64,000 bases of DNA from Adiantum capillus-veneris (GCA_014529385.2 CM043949.1:149709850-149773849); one strand, 5' to 3'. Shown: positions 49,875 to 63,509, counted from the stretch's first letter. A program made the numbers and translations. Notes: generated from the sequence alone by a model not told the origin.

Positions 49875-50159
49875 ACTAATCACACACTAATTAGTGTGTG
49901 TTAACAGACACTATTAGTGTGTGTTAACACACACTAGTTAGTGAGGGATTAGTGTGTGCATTGGCCAATGTGATTGGTCAATGCACACACTAACTAGTGT
50001 GTGATTAGTGTGTGCATTGGCCAATGTGATTGGTCAATGTACACACTAATTAGTGTGTGCATTGGTCAATGGGAATGGCCAATGCACACACTAATTAATG
50101 TGTGTTAAGACACACTAATTAGTGAGTGATTAATGTGTACATTGGCCAATGCCCAGTGT

Positions 50160-50458
50160 AAATTGCGCCGTGGTAATATTTGCGGTAATGAATGCGGTAA
50201 TATGAGAATAAATGCTCGCGATATGATCGAAAATTCATTTTTCAAAATCTTTTATAAATAGGGGCAACCGCGTGTCCCGCGAAGTTCAAAACCCTAAAAT
50301 TTAAATTTCATCATCTTCTCCGCAGAAGCTGAGAGCGCGACCCTCACAACCTTGAGCTCTTCCTCCATCTCTACTCTTCTACTCTCAACCATCTCTACTC
50401 TTCCACTCTCCTACCCTCTCCTAACCTCTCCCAACAAGCTCTTCAATTCCATGTAAGT
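50160..50458 (+). promoter_or_regulatory. Array unit 9: promoter-like core
   Basis: TATAAATA at 50253-50260, GTAAGT at 50453-50458. Confidence 0.6.
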
Positions 50459-51245
50459 TTTGTTGTTATGTTTTTTTTATTTTTTCACACGCATACACAC
50501 ACACACGCATACAAACATGCATACACTCATACACACACATGCAAACACACGTATACAAACATGCATACACTCATACACACACATGCACACACATGCATAC
50601 ACACACTAATTAGGGCATGTTTTCTTTACACACACTAATTAGTATGTGCATGATTCTAATGCACACACTAATTAGTGTAAGTAAGGTCACACCAATACCT
50701 AAATTTGTTAATTATTAGTTACTTGCAAAATCTAAACTTGTGAAATTTGTCAAATCTGTTAAATTTATTACTTGCAAAACCTAATATGTTAAATTTGGGA
50801 TTTGGCCATGCACACACTAAGTATTGTGTGTTAACACACTAATTAGCGTGTGATTAGTGTGTCCATTGGCCAATGTTATAGGTCAATGCACACACTAATT
50901 AGTGTGTGATTAGTGTGTGCATTGGCCAATGTGATTGGTCAATGTACACACTAATTAGTGTGTGATTAGTGTGTGCATTGGTCAATGGGATTAGCCAATG
51001 CACACACTAATTAGTGAGTGATTCGTGTGTGCATTGGCCAATGTGATTGATCAATGCACACACTAATTAGTGTGTGATTAGTGTGTGCATTGGCCAATGT
51101 GATTGTTCAATCTACACACTAATTAGTGTGTGCATTGGTCAATGGGATTGGCCAATGCACGCACTAATTAGTGTGTGTTAATACACACTATTTACTGTGT
51201 GATAAGTGTGTGCATTGACCAATGTGATTGGCCAAGGTGCAGTGT

Positions 51246-51563
51246 AAATTGCGTCGCAGTAATATTTGCCGTAATGAACGCGGTAATATGAGAGGAAATG
51301 CTCGCGGTAATATGAGCGGAAATTCATTTTTCAAAATTCTTCATAAATAGGGGCAAAAGTTCAAAACCTCAAAATAAACGGAACTTCGTGCCCCGCGAAG
51401 TTCAAAACCTCAAAATTTAAATTTCATCGTCTTCACCACAGAAGTCGAGAGCCCGAACCTCACAACCTTGAGCTCTTCCTCCATCTCTTCTCTTCTACTC
51501 TCCACCATCTCTACTCTTCCACTCTCCTACCTCTCCCAACAAGCTCTTCAATTCCATGTAAGT
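51246..51563 (+). promoter_or_regulatory. Array unit 10: promoter-like core with local duplication
   Basis: CATAAATA at 51342-51349. The GAAGTTCAAAACCTCAAAAT segment is duplicated (51357-51418). GTAAGT at 51558-51563. Confidence 0.55.
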
Positions 51564-52422
51564 TTTGTTGTTATGTTTTTTTTTTTTTGCATACGCATAC
51601 ACACACATGCATACACGTACACTAATTAGTGCATGTGTTCTTTACACACACTAATTAGTGTGTGCATGATTCTAATGCTCACACTAATTAGTGTAAGTAA
51701 AGTCCCACCAAAACCTAAATTTGTGAATTATTAGTTACTATCAAAACCTAAACTTGTGAAATTTGTCAAATTTGTTAAATATATTACTTGCAAAACCTAA
51801 TATGTTAAATTTGGGATTGGCCATGCACACACTAATTATTGTGTGTTAACACATACTAATTAGTGTGTGATTAGTGTGTGCATTGGCCAATTTGATTGGT
51901 GAATGCACACACTAATTAGTGTGTGATTAGTGTGTGCATTGGCCAATGTGATTGGTCAATGTACACACTAATTAGTGTGTGATTAGTGTGTGCATTGGTC
52001 AATGGGATTGGCCAATGCACACACTAATTAGTGTGTGTTAACACACACTAATTAGTGTGCGATTAGTGTGTGCATTGGCCAATGTGATTGGTCAATGTAC
52101 ACACTAATTAGTGTGTGCATTGGTCAATGGAATTGGCCAATGCACACACTAATTAGTGTGTGTTAACACACACTAATTAGTGAGTGATTAGTGTCTGCAT
52201 TGTCCAATGTGATTGGTCAATGCACACACTAATTAGTGTGTGATTACTGTGTGCATTGGCCAATGTGATTGGTCAATGTATACACTAATTAGTGTGTGAT
52301 TATTTTGTGCATTGGTCAGTGGGATTGGCCAATGCACACACTAATTAGTGTGTGTTAACACACACTATTTACTGTGTGATTAGTGTGTGCATTGACCAAT
52401 GTGATTGGCCAATACGCAGTGT

Positions 52423-52699
52423 AAATTGCGCCCGTGGTAATATTTGCAGTAATGAACGCGATAATATGAGAGGAAATGCTCACGGTAATATGAGCGAAAA
52501 ATTCATTTTTCAAATTTTTTATAAAAAGGGGCACCCGCGTGCCCCGCAAAGTTCAAAACCGTAAAATTGGAATTTCATCGTCTTCTTCATAGAAGCCGAG
52601 AGCGCGAACCTCACAACCTTGAGCTCGTCCTCGATCTCTACTCTTCTACTCTTCCACTCTCCTACCCTCTCCCAATAAGCTCTTCAATTCCATGTAAGT
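52423..52699 (+). promoter_or_regulatory. Array unit 11: promoter-like core
   Basis: TATAAAAA at 52520-52527, shortened leader, GTAAGT at 52694-52699. Confidence 0.6.
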
Positions 52700-53090
52700 T
52701 TTGTTGTTATGTTTTTTTTATTTTTTCACATGCATACACACATGCATACACATATACACACACATGCACACACATGCATACACATGCATACACACACACT
52801 AAGTAGTGCATCTGTTCTTTACACACACTAATTAGTGTGTGCATGATTCTAATGCACACACTAATTAGTGTAAATAAAGTCAGTCCAAAACCTAAATTTG
52901 TTTATTATTGGTTACTTGCAAAATCTAAACTTGTGAAATTTGTCAAATTTGTTAAATTTATTACTTGCAAAAGTTCATATGTTAAATTTCAGATTGGCCA
53001 TGCACACACTAATTAGTGTATGTTAACACACACTAATTAGTGTGTGATTAGTGTGTGCATTGACCAATGTGATTGGCCAATGCGCAGTGT

Positions 53091-53382
53091 AAATTGCACC
53101 GCGATAATATTCGCGGTAATGAACGCGGTAATATAAGAGGAAATGCTCGCGGTAATATGAGCGAAAATTCATTTTTTAAATTTTTTTGTATATAGGGGTA
53201 CGCGTGTGCCCTGCGAAGTTCAAAACCCTAAAATTCGAATTTTATCGTCTTCTCCACAAAAGCCGAGAGCGCGAACCTCACAACCTTGAGCTCTTCCTCC
53301 ATATCTACTCTTCTACTCTCCACTATCTCTACTCTTCCACTCTCTTACCCTCTCGCAACAAGATCTTCAATTCCATGTAAGT
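53091..53382 (+). promoter_or_regulatory. Array unit 12: promoter-like core
   Basis: TATATA at 53189-53194 before GGGG, GTAAGT at 53377-53382. Confidence 0.55.
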
Positions 53383-54079
53383 TTTGTTGTTATGTTTTTT
53401 ATTTTTGCACACGCATACACACACACACATACACACATGCACACACATGCATACACATACACTAATTAGTGCATGTGTTCTTTATACACTAATTACACAC
53501 AGTAATTAGTGCATGTGTTCTTTACACACACTAGTTAGTGTGTGCATGATTCTAATGCACACACTAATTAGTGTAAGTGAAGTCACACCAAAACCTAAAT
53601 TTGTTAATTATTAGTTATTTGCAAAATCTAAACTTCTGAAATTTGTCAAATTTATTACTTGAAAAACCTAATATGTTAAATTTGGGATTGGTCATGCACA
53701 CAGTAATTAGTGTGTGTTAAAACACACTAATTAGTGTGTGCATTGGCCAATGTGATTCGTCAATGCACACACTAATTAGTCTGTGATTAGTGTGTGCATT
53801 GGCCAATGTGATTGGTCAATGTACACACTAATTAGTGTGTGATTAGTGTGTGCATTGGTCAATGGGATTGGCCAATGCTCACACTGATTAGTATGTGTTA
53901 ACACACACTTATTAGTGTGTTAATTGGCCAATGTGATTGGTCAATGCACACGCTAATTAGAGTGTGATTAGTGTGTGCATTGGTCAATGGGATTGACCAA
54001 TGCACACACTAGCTAGTGTGTGTTAACACACACTATTTACTGCGTGCATTGACCAATGTGATTGGCCAATGCGCAGTGT

Positions 54080-54264
54080 AGATTGCGCCACGGTAATGAA
54101 CCCGGTAATATGAGAGGAAATGCTCGTGGTAATATGAGCTGAAATTCATTTTTCAATTTTTTTATAAAAAGGGGCACCCGCGTGTCCCGCGAAGTTCAAA
54201 ACCCTAAAATTCGAATTTCATCGTCTTTTCCACAAAAGCCGAGAGCGCAAACCTCACAACCTCG
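54080..54264 (+). promoter_or_regulatory. Array unit 13: promoter-like core, cut by copia insertion
   Basis: TATAAAAA at 54163-54170. The leader ends at CCTCG where the copia LTR starts. Its remainder with the splice donor lies inverted at 30654-30546. Confidence 0.6.
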
Positions 54265-55072
54265 TGTTAGGAAAAAAGACGTAGCTAAATAGATAATTGA
54301 GCAGATTACTTAATGGAGAGAGATAGATTTCACACACAAGAGATTATAGAGTAGAGAGAGAGAGAGAGTACACACGATATACGTGGTTCACCCAATGTGG
54401 GCTATGCCCACGGGAAAGCAGCCACTCAATGGCTTTAGCACTTCAAAAGAAGAAGTAGTTTACAAAGGGGTTAAACCCTTGATAGAGCTCCCGCCTTGCT
54501 TCACTCTCACCACCTCACACTCACCTTGTTGCATCAACTTCACACTATGAAATCTGTGTAGAAATGGCCTTCTTTTATAGGCCAAAAGGGCTGCCCTCTC
54601 TTATGAGAGGCAGCCATGTGTAGCCGCCCTTGTGTGAATAAGTCCAAATCGGACCCTCCAATCCGCCCATGTGTGGCCGCCCTTGAGAAGACAAGTCCGC
54701 TTTTGAATTCGGCCACCGGCCACCGGCCATTGACTTCCGACCACAGGTCAGTGGCCATTGACTTTCGACCACCGACCATCGGTTATTGACTACCGGCCAC
54801 CGGCCAACCGACCGGTTGTTTTCCGACCACTTTTCGGCCGCCGTCTGGCCATAATATTCCGGCGAAAAATAATATTCTAGCGAAAAAGAATATTCCGGCC
54901 GCCGCCCCCGAGGCCTTTAAAGTTGCCCCTGATTCTTGACCGTGAAAATTTTGGTTTCCGGTGAGTGATTTTCCTTCACGCACGATGGCTTCTCCTCATA
55001 ATGGGGGCCTTACAAATGTGCGCGTTTACCACAGAAAATAACAAGGGTAAATTCTGGCTTCTTATCCTTGAA
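54265..55072 (-). repeat. 3' LTR of the copia element
   Basis: Plus strand starts TGTTAGGAAAAAAG and matches 31433-30655 in reverse, including the (GA)n run, CACGATATACGTGG and TATA region. The inner edge is blurred: the pol stop codon (55062-55064) lies within the matching region, and the expected TTAACA end reads CTTGAA. Confidence 0.85.
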
Positions 55073-58000
55073 TGCCGATTGAAGATGAGCAAAAGCTCAA
55101 CTTCTCCTTGTTGACCACCTTTGTAAACATGTCTGCAAGATTTTCACTTGTATGCACCTTTCCTAGCTTTAGTTGTCCCTCTTCCAAAAGAGTGCGTATG
55201 AAGTGATATCTCACCTCAATGTGCTTTGTCCTTGAATGAAAGGCTGAGTTCTTTGCAAGATGGATAGCGCTTTGGCTATCACTGTACAAGACACAATTGT
55301 CTTGTTTGAATCCAAGCTCTTCTAAGAATCTGTGAAGCCACAGAATTTCTTTGCTTGCCTCCGTCATTTCTACATACTCTGCTTCCGTGGTAGAAAGTGA
55401 AACCACTTTCTGCAGCTTTGATGCCCAGCTTACTAATGTGCCTCCAACCGTGAACACATAGCCAGTAGTGCTCCTTCGAGTATCTTTGTCACCTGCCATA
55501 TCTGCATCAGCATACCCTTCTAGAAAAACCTGGGTTCTCTATGAACCTACTCACAACTCCCACTGCATGTGCAATGTCTAGCCTTGTCCAGACCACATCA
55601 TACATTAGAGAACCTACCGCTGCAGCATATGGAACTTTAGACATAAGGCTATCTCCTCTTGTGTCTTTGGACACATATCCTTCGTTAGTTTAAAATGACC
55701 AGCCAAAGGTGTAGAAACTGGTTTTGCATTTTGCATTGCAAACCTTTCTAGTACCTTCTTGATGTAATCTTCTTGAGATAGCTTTATTGTCTTCTTCATC
55801 CTGTCCCTTGATATTTTCATACCAAGTATCCTCTTTGCAGCACCTAAATCTTTCATTGAAAAAGATTTGGACAGCTCCTCTTTTAGGTCTTTGATGTCCT
55901 GCATGTTAGCACTTGCAATCAACATGTCATCAACATACAACATTAGGATGATGAATTTCCCATCTCCCAAATTCTTCGTGTAGACGCAGTGATCCGAGTT
56001 GCATCTTGTGAATCCATGATCCAACATCCATCGATCAAACTTCAAGTACCATTGTCTTGATGCTTTCTTTAAACCATACAAGCTCTTCTTTAATGTGCAA
56101 ACCATTTTCTCCTTACCTTTTACTTCATACCCCTTTGGTTGAAGCATGTAGATTTCCTCCTCTAAGTCACCGTGAGGGAATGCCGTATTTACATCCATTT
56201 TCTCGAGATTTAGATCATGAGCAGCCACAAGGCTTAAGACAAGCCTAATTGAGTTCATTTTTACAACACGAGAAAATATTTCATTGAAGTCAATACCTTT
56301 CTTTTGAGAAAAACCTTTTACCACAAGCCTAGACTTGTACCTTTTCTTCCCACCTTCTTCTTCCTTTAGCTTGTACACCCATTTGTTTTGAAGTGCCCGC
56401 TTACCTTTAGGCAACTCAACCAACTCCCATGTTTGGTTGCGATGTAGTGAGTCCATCTCCACTTGCATGCTCTTCTTCCATTCTTCTTTGGATTCATGTT
56501 GCATAGCTTCTTCATATGATTCCGGCTCTCCAGAATCTGAGATCAAGAGATGGTTGAAGGAAGGAACAAACCTTTCTGGAGGTCTACTTGCTCTTGTAGA
56601 TCTTCGGGGAATAGGTTGAGGCTCCTCATTTGGTTGACGTTGTTGCACATTGTCACCGTTTGCAGTCCTTGAGTCTTGACCATCCTCAAGATCCATGTAC
56701 TCATCACCTGTTTCTTTTGTTTGTTTTCTTTCCAAGTAATCTTTGTACATATTTTGTTCATTAAAAATTACATCCCTACTCCTTAAGATTTTACCATCTT
56801 CAAGATTCCATAGGCGATACCCAAAGTCTCCTTCTCCATAGCCAATGAAGAAACACTTTTTGGACTTTGCATCTAACTTTGATCTTAGGCTTCTATCTAT
56901 GTGCATGAAAGCCTCACACCCAAACACTTTGAGAAATGCATAATTCCCCAGTTTACCTGTCCATGCCTCTTGTGGAACTCCCCCATCCAATGCCGTTGAG
57001 GGTGACCGATTGATTATGTACACAGACGTACTTACAGCTTCCGCCCAAAGCTCAAGCAGTAGGCCTGCATGTAGACGCATGCTTCGTGTTCGTTCCATAA
57101 TTGTCCTGTTCATCCTTTCCGAAATCCCATTTTGTTGAGGTGTCCTTGGGGTTGTCCTTTGCCTCCGAATTCCATTGCTAGCACAAAAGCTTTCAAAAGC
57201 TTGGCTGCAATATTCGCCTCCATTGTCGGATCTGACGCATTTAACCTTGGTACCTGTTTCATTTTCCACAAAGGCTTTCCACCTTTGAAATATGGAAAAT
57301 ACATCAGATTTATTCTTCATGACATAAACCCATGTTTTTCTACTCGCATCGTCTATGAATGTTACATAGTACAATGAGTCACCAAGTGATGGTGTACTTG
57401 CAAGACCCCAAACATCAGAATGAACCAACTCAAGTTTTTTATTTTTTCTTTCATTTCCTGATTTTTGAAATTTTACCCTCTTTTGTTTACCATAAACACA
57501 ATCTTCACAGAACTCTAAGTCCACTTCTTTCAAACCTGGTAAAAGCTTCTTTGTTTGAAGGATTTGCATTCCTTTGGCACTCATATGCCCAAGTCGGTAG
57601 TGCCACGCCGCACTGTCAACTTCTGTAGTTGCTGCACAAGCTGAAGGTTGCGTGCTAACAGTACACAAGTAAAGTGTACCAACCTTTTCTCCCTTGGCAA
57701 CCACCAAAGATCCCTTTGAGATCTTCCACCGTTTGTTTCCGAATGCAATGGTGTGACCTTCATCGTCCAATTGTTCTGTAGAGATCAAATTTTTGCGAAG
57801 AGAAGGAACATGCCTAACATCTTTAAGCTTCCATTCATTTCCGTTAGCAGTTTTGACAGAAACTGTACCTTTGCCGACAATCTCACAAGCTTCATCATCT
57901 CCCAAGTATACATACCCAAAATTACCTTTGGTGTAGTCTTGGAAATGTTGCTTGTGTGGTGTCGCATGGAATGAAGCCCCGGAATCTACTATCCAGGAAT

Positions 58001-58865
58001 TAGACACATTGTCTAATGAGAGAATTAGAGCATCTTGCTCTACTTTACCTGCCACATTGACCTCCGATGTTGGCTTGTTGTCTTGAGACTCTGTCTCCTT
58101 CTTCTTCTTGGACCAGCAATCCTTCTTGACGTGGCCCTTCTTGACGCAGTTCCAACATTCAAGAGCTGACTTTGTGCGTGACTTGCTCCGCCTTGAGCGA
58201 TCACGACCCTTTTGGTTTTTGAACCTCTCCTTAGGCCTTCCTCTTGTTTCCACTGACAGTGCAGCACTTGATGATTCTCCTGTGCTTCTCCTTCGTATTT
58301 CCTCGCTTAGGAGAACACCCACAACATCATCAAGCTTAAGAGTATTTGTGCCAGAGATAGAATTACTTACAACCATCACAAGGCTGTCCCAACTATCCGG
58401 TAGAGATGATAGTATAAGGAGAGCTCGCACTTCGTCATCGAAATTGATTTTCACCGATCGAAGTTGACTTATGTTTGTGTTAAAGTCATTTAGGTGTTCT
58501 GCAACTGAACCATTCTCTGCCATCTTTAGATTGAACAAGCGCTTCATAAGAAATACCTTATTGGATGCCGATGGTTTCTCATAGAAGTCGTCAAGTGACT
58601 TCATTAACTCCTCCGTGGTCTTCATCTCCAAAACATTGAAGGCCACCGTTGACGCTAAGCTTAACCGGATTGTTCCCAGTGCCTTTCGATCAAGGACAAT
58701 CCATGCTTCATCTGCCATTGTTGTGGGCTTCTTCACAAGACCGCCTAATGGCAAATAGAGGTCCTTCTGGTAGAGATAGTCTTCAATCTGCATCTTCCAA
58801 TGTTGGTAGTTTTTGCCGTTGAACTTCTCAACCTTGAGCTTCCCTTCCTCTGCCATAACTCCCAC
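55062..58865 (-). pseudogene. copia gag-pol, nearly complete with a deletion before RNase H
   Basis: ATG at 58865. The gag UBN2-type region (KFNGKNYQHWK, LSSLPDSWD) leads to the CCHC knuckle CWNCVKKGHVKKDC near residue 236. Protease DSGASFHA lies near 292, and the integrase HHCC finger (HYRLGHMS, CEDCVYGK) near 420-460. The integrase core has HSDVWG, RSDNGGEY and QQNGISERMN (D, D, E kept). RT carries YVDDMLIAS near 977. A frameshift at about 55645 ends the long frame. Reading on gives VPYAAAVGSLMY and DIAHAVGVVSRF, then a deletion of roughly 50-60 codons and a second frame change. RNase H then resumes ([26 protein letters not shown]) to the stop at 55062. Catalytic residues otherwise look intact, so inactivation is recent. 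Confidence 0.92.
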
Positions 58866-58915
58866 TCAATTCAAGGAATCCTTTCCTTGAGATAAATTAG
58901 CTATGAGCAAACATT

Positions 58916-58927
58916 TCTCTGATACCA
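58916..58927 (-). other. Copia primer binding site (initiator Met tRNA)
   Basis: The minus strand reads TGGTATCAGAGA, matching the 3' end complement of plant initiator Met tRNA over 11 of 12 bases, two bases from the LTR end CCTAACA. Confidence 0.9.
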
Positions 58928-58929
58928 GT

Positions 58930-58957
58930 TGTTAGGAAAAAAGACGTAGCTAAATAG
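58930..58957 (-). repeat. Copia 5' LTR, terminal 28 bp
   Basis: TGTTAGGAAAAAAGACGTAG... identical to the start of 54265 and cut at AAATAG by the family-A LTR. The last four bases ATAG are its target duplication. Confidence 0.9.
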
Positions 58958-59216
58958 TGAGGCGGTCCGGGGCGGGCAACACGAAGAGCAACCTTTAGAC
59001 ACCCTTCAAGGCTCCCGTGCTGCTCAATGGGGCTGGGGCACAACACAACACAAACCAAAACAACAAACCCACAGCCAAATCCCAACTACACAAGGGGCAC
59101 CACCTAGTTTAAAAGCGAACCAGGACGCAAAAGAGGAGAATCGTTAGAGCAACCCACAAACAAGCAAGGAATTTACACTAACCCTAACACCAATGGAACA
59201 CTCTCACACACTAAAA

Positions 59217-59274
<58 letters not shown>

Positions 59275-61527
59275 TGTACAACTTAGCTTCAACTTTATAT
59301 TTTGCACAAAAAGGAACTTAGAGCTTGCGGAATCAAGTGACAAGATTTGGTTATAGCATCACTAGCACATTGTCTTAGGGTTATGGGAGCCCTGTCACCA
59401 TCCACCCTCTTACAATGGTAGCCAAACAATAGCCAATGAATCACAAGCAACAAAACAACAACCTTCAATGAAACAAGTCACCTTATGAAATTGAATGAGT
59501 TTGCGAAGCCAAATTGGAGGAGAAGTGTGAGCCTTTGGACATGAATTGCACCCAAAACTACCAATTCATTGATGTTGGGGTAGATACAACAATGGTGGGA
59601 AGAATATCTTCTACTCGCACTCACTCAAACTAGCTCAAGCTTTTCTATGCACCAAGGTGATGGTGTATAGAAAGCTTACTCTCTCTTTACAACCAAGATA
59701 GAACTGGCGTGTGGTACGCTCAATCTGGTGTGCAATGCTATAGTGATATCTTTTACAAGGAGGAGTGGGTTCTATTTATAGGTTTTAGAAGCCTTGATTA
59801 GGATTAAGCCTAATAAATTTTATTAGGAAAGATCAAGGATTATGAATTTTTATGAATTTCAAATGAGAATGGGGTCTCTCTTTTCTCTTGAGTCACATGG
59901 ATGTGGGCTCAAGTAAGAGAATTATTGATGTGGTGAAAGGAGAGAAACTTCCATGGGAGTGAGTGAATTTGTTTTACTTGTGCGGTTGCCTACTCCATAT
60001 GTTGATAGTGTGGGTGCATTTTTACAAGAGAAGTTAGTTGTTAGTGGTAATAATCACTAGAATTGTTAGTGATACATTTACAATGGGTAGGATGAGTTGA
60101 TTTGATGAAGGAAGAGGGGTGAATTAAAAGAGAATCATTGAGATGGTGAAGCTTTGAAGAAGCTTGAACTCACCCTTGTGTAGATTGTGGAAAAAATGAT
60201 CGCTGGTCTTCTTCTTCTTCTTCGCTTCTTTACGCCGCCGCCACGGTTGACCACCACGATGAAAAGAGGATTTGTTGATGAAAAATCCTCAATTTGCAGA
60301 AGTTATCATGGTTAAGATGCTGAATTTTAGATATTTTTAGGAGAGGTAAATGAAATTGTAACATAGAAGCAATAGAGAGAGACATGGAGAGGGTGTCTGT
60401 ATGTAGAGGTTCATAAAAGAACTATAGGGATGAGAGAGAAGTGTAATGGTGAAGAGGGTGGGAGAAGCCATGGAAATTGTAGGTTTGAGTGAGGAAAGGA
60501 GAGGGAGGGATGTGTAAGAGTGAGTAGGTGTGTGGAAGGGTGAGAGAAGACTAAGGGCTACTTGTGAGAAAAGTGGGCAGACTAGGGTCCACTCAAAAAA
60601 TCATAGCTCATCGATGGTAGCTTCAAAAATCATGAAAAAATTTAAGCGGATTATTCAGAGCGTGGGCTACATTTTCTCTTGTGACCACCGCTCCAAATTG
60701 AGAGTGGAGATAGGTGCCAAAATTCTCACCAAAAAGCCTGTTTTTTATGCTTGCAAAAGTCTTTTAGTGGCCCCCTCCTTTGTTGAATTTGTACAATGCA
60801 TCCAAGAGTGAGCTCCTCCTTTGTCATATTATAATACAAAGCATCCAAGTTTCCCTTGACCCATGCATGGAGGAGGATTATTGGTGAATAAAGAAATATA
60901 TACATGGTGGGACTAGTGTATGGACTATTCATGGACTTTAGCTCAATAAGCACATGGTGTTAGAATAATGAGTAAAAATAACAATAAAAATATGGAGTTA
61001 TGGATATGGAAAGATATTGGAATCATATGATATGGTCCCTCCGTGAATTATTTTGGGTGAAAGTGAAAAAGGTATGCAAGTAAATAATATAATAAAAGTA
61101 ACCAATGAGTAGAAATCAATTTTTTGTTTTCACGAGGGTGAGGGTGAAAATGTGGGAGTGATTTTTGTAAAGGAAAAATATGAGGTTAGAGTATGTAGAT
61201 ATTGGCAAAAAATATCATTATGGTGTAAGAGGATGAAAGAAGGTGTACATAGGTTTAATAAAACACACACCTAAGTAGAAATATTTAAATAAAATACCAA
61301 AATAATTATAAAAAATCCCTATATCTAGGCCATATATACAATGAAATATTTACACACAAAGAGTCCATAATATACTTTTATTTTTTTATTATTTTTATTT
61401 TTTTGGCTCAACTAGCCCAGTGACTAGCTAGCTGAGGGTTTTTAAGAAGATATGGGAAAAGCCCCCTAACTCACACACGCCTATGTACAGGGAAATGGTA
61501 GGGATAGGCATAGCGTTTGGGTGAATT
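58958..61527 (-). mobile_element. Family A LTR, truncated (probable 3' LTR of copy A2)
   Basis: Starts TGAGGCGGTCC and follows the A1 LTRs to GGGTGAATT at about 61527; the last roughly 45 bp (to GGCTATCA) are missing. GA tract at 59219-59271. No internal element sequence follows. With ATAG before it and matching CTAT at 31430, it is best read as the far end of copy A2, not a solo LTR. Confidence 0.88.
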
Positions 61528-63509
61528 AGGAAGTTTCCTCTTTTGCACTCTTGAAGGCTGTGACTTAGACAATTGGTAGAGACCTCTGTAGGAATTAGTT
61601 AGGAGTCGTTCGAGTGTAGGTTGACACCTTATGCTTGCTTCCAAGCGCCTGCGGATCGAGCTTCGTCCTTAGCTGACATTATATGTTAGGTGAGTTCTCG
61701 CTGTGCTGACGTCCTTTGCGGCGTATCCGTCCAACATTGGATCCGCTACCGGGACAAAAACCTTAGGTAGGTGACCGAGACTAATCCTTGAGGATTAGGA
61801 TTTTTGGCTTGCCAAGAGTCTCGCTTTACATTTAGATAGGATCAAAGGTTGGAGGACTCTCTAGGTCTTAGAGGGAGTCTAGGAAGCATGTGTCTGGCCT
61901 AGATCCTTCGACTTAGGTAGAAGAGGTAGACTTAGGTAGTTTTAGGTAGTTGTCGAGTTCTAGAGTAAAAGTTGGAGTGGTAGAAGCGGTGAGAGGAGAT
62001 CTTGAGAGTCCGGAGAGGCCAAAAAGCAACCAAAAACACCATTATTACCATTTCTTCATGATAGGTAGAAGTAGAGTAAGTAGGACATCATGATTCAGGA
62101 TCTAGAGCATTTCATGCACACTTACTTGGTAGAATCATTACAAGTTTGAAAAAGAAGCAAAAAGACGCAAAAGTGTGGGTGAAAGCCTAATTGAAGTCCA
62201 AAAATTGTTGTGAGTGTTTCTGATAGATCTACAAAGCTTCAGGAGTATTCCTGTCAGGAAAAACTTTAATTTTAAGCCAAGAGACATCCTATGTGTAGGA
62301 TGTCTACAGGCCAATTTGGAAGGAATTTTGGAATTTTGAGTTGACCAATGTGTTCAGGAGGTAGGGTTTACCCTAATTTCAACTGGAAAGTGGAAATTTT
62401 GTCATATCTTGACAGGATAAGGCCAGATAGACTGAAATTGCTAGACATCCTACCCAAATAGTGCCAAAACATTAATTTGAGACCAAAACCATAAGATGGC
62501 TGCATGAGCATGTCTTGCATGATATATTGAGTGACTGAATAGGGTTTCACCTCATTTGGGTAAGAAAATTGGGTTCAAAGCGGACTTTAGCACTTTTGAC
62601 TGAAAAAAGCAAAAACAATAGAAATTTAGAACTTTTGACATCCAAACCAAAATCTAAGCATACCACTAGGTTACTGACATCCAAGGGAAGCTGTGGGACA
62701 AATCTGGGGTCAAACAGACCAAAAAGACATCCTACACGTAGGATGTCTTCTGAGTGATTTGGGACTCCAAACTGAATTTTGAGTATCCCAAAGTGATCAG
62801 CAACTTAAGGGGAGCTTGGGCTTTGAGTTTTAAGCCATTCTGATGAAAAAGACATCCTACGCGTAGGATGTCTAATGCATGAAAATGAAGCCAGACTTTG
62901 ACTTTGAGCATAGTAAGGTGTTATAGCCTAAGGCAAGCCTCCTAGTCAACTTTGTTCTAATTTGGAGTTGATTAGATTGATCAAAACCATCAAGAGGCCA
63001 TCAGAACAGATTTCTGACTCATTGAGAAGCTAATAGGTGTCCAAATCAAAAAGTTAAAGGAGCTATGATCTCAACACAACAAAGGGAAACAACAGTGCAA
63101 AAATCCAGGCAAAATACAACAAGAGACATCCTACGCGTAGGATGTCTATTGGGGCATACTGCAGAGAAAATTTGACCTGGCCTAGACAGTGAAGTGAATT
63201 TGGAGCTTGTTTGCCCATTTGACAAAGCAAAGACTGAATTCAGACTTTTTCGCGTAAATTGGCTATCATCAGAGGGAAGTATTGTTCCAGATTAGCAAAC
63301 CTAATCCAGAACATCAGCAGTGTATAAAATACAGTAGTGGTTGAGATTAACTCTCCAGTTATACCAATCATTACTAAGATAACCTCTAGCAGATAAATGC
63401 TTTGATTCAATTAAAACGCTTATGTATAAGTATATTCAGCAACATGGCAAGAAGTTGTGCAGAAATTGACCCATTTCCAGGTGAGTGGTTGAATTTGAGA
63501 TAAATTGCA
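61528..63509 (+). other. Possible 5' part of another LTR retrotransposon, with hairpin motifs
   Basis: A CCAACA followed by TTGGATCCGCTACCGGGAC at 61731-61755 resembles an LTR end and primer site, but no tRNA or LTR partner could be assigned. The long non-coding stretch after it holds four hairpin motifs (see 62282-63147) and leads to an ORF at 63510, as in elements with long leaders. Tentative. Confidence 0.35.
62282..63147. repeat. Four dispersed 24 bp hairpin motifs
   Basis: Arms AGACATCCTA and TAGGATGTCT around a 4-base centre, at 62282-62305 (centre TGTG), 62725-62748 (CACG), 62850-62873 (CGCG) and 63124-63147 (CGCG). The last two are perfect 24 bp palindromes. A lone left arm is at 62443-62452. 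The sequence between copies is not repeated. Confidence 0.9.

Larger units (their letters stand above)
54265..58957 (-). mobile_element. Ty1/copia LTR retrotransposon (minus strand), 5' LTR split
   Basis: 3' LTR at 54265-55072, internal gag-pol, initiator-Met primer site at 58916-58927, and the first 28 plus-strand bases of the 5' LTR (58930-58957), where a family-A LTR is inserted. It sits in array unit 13 with CCTCG at 54260-54264. Integrase before RT makes it copia; sequence style suggests the Tork lineage, with moderate confidence. The rest of the 5' LTR is at 30655-31433. Confidence 0.9.

Noticed and set aside
58958-61527. Solo LTR
   Set aside because: A solo LTR would have the target duplication on both sides and a complete right end. 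Here the right end is missing and the partner duplication is at 31430.
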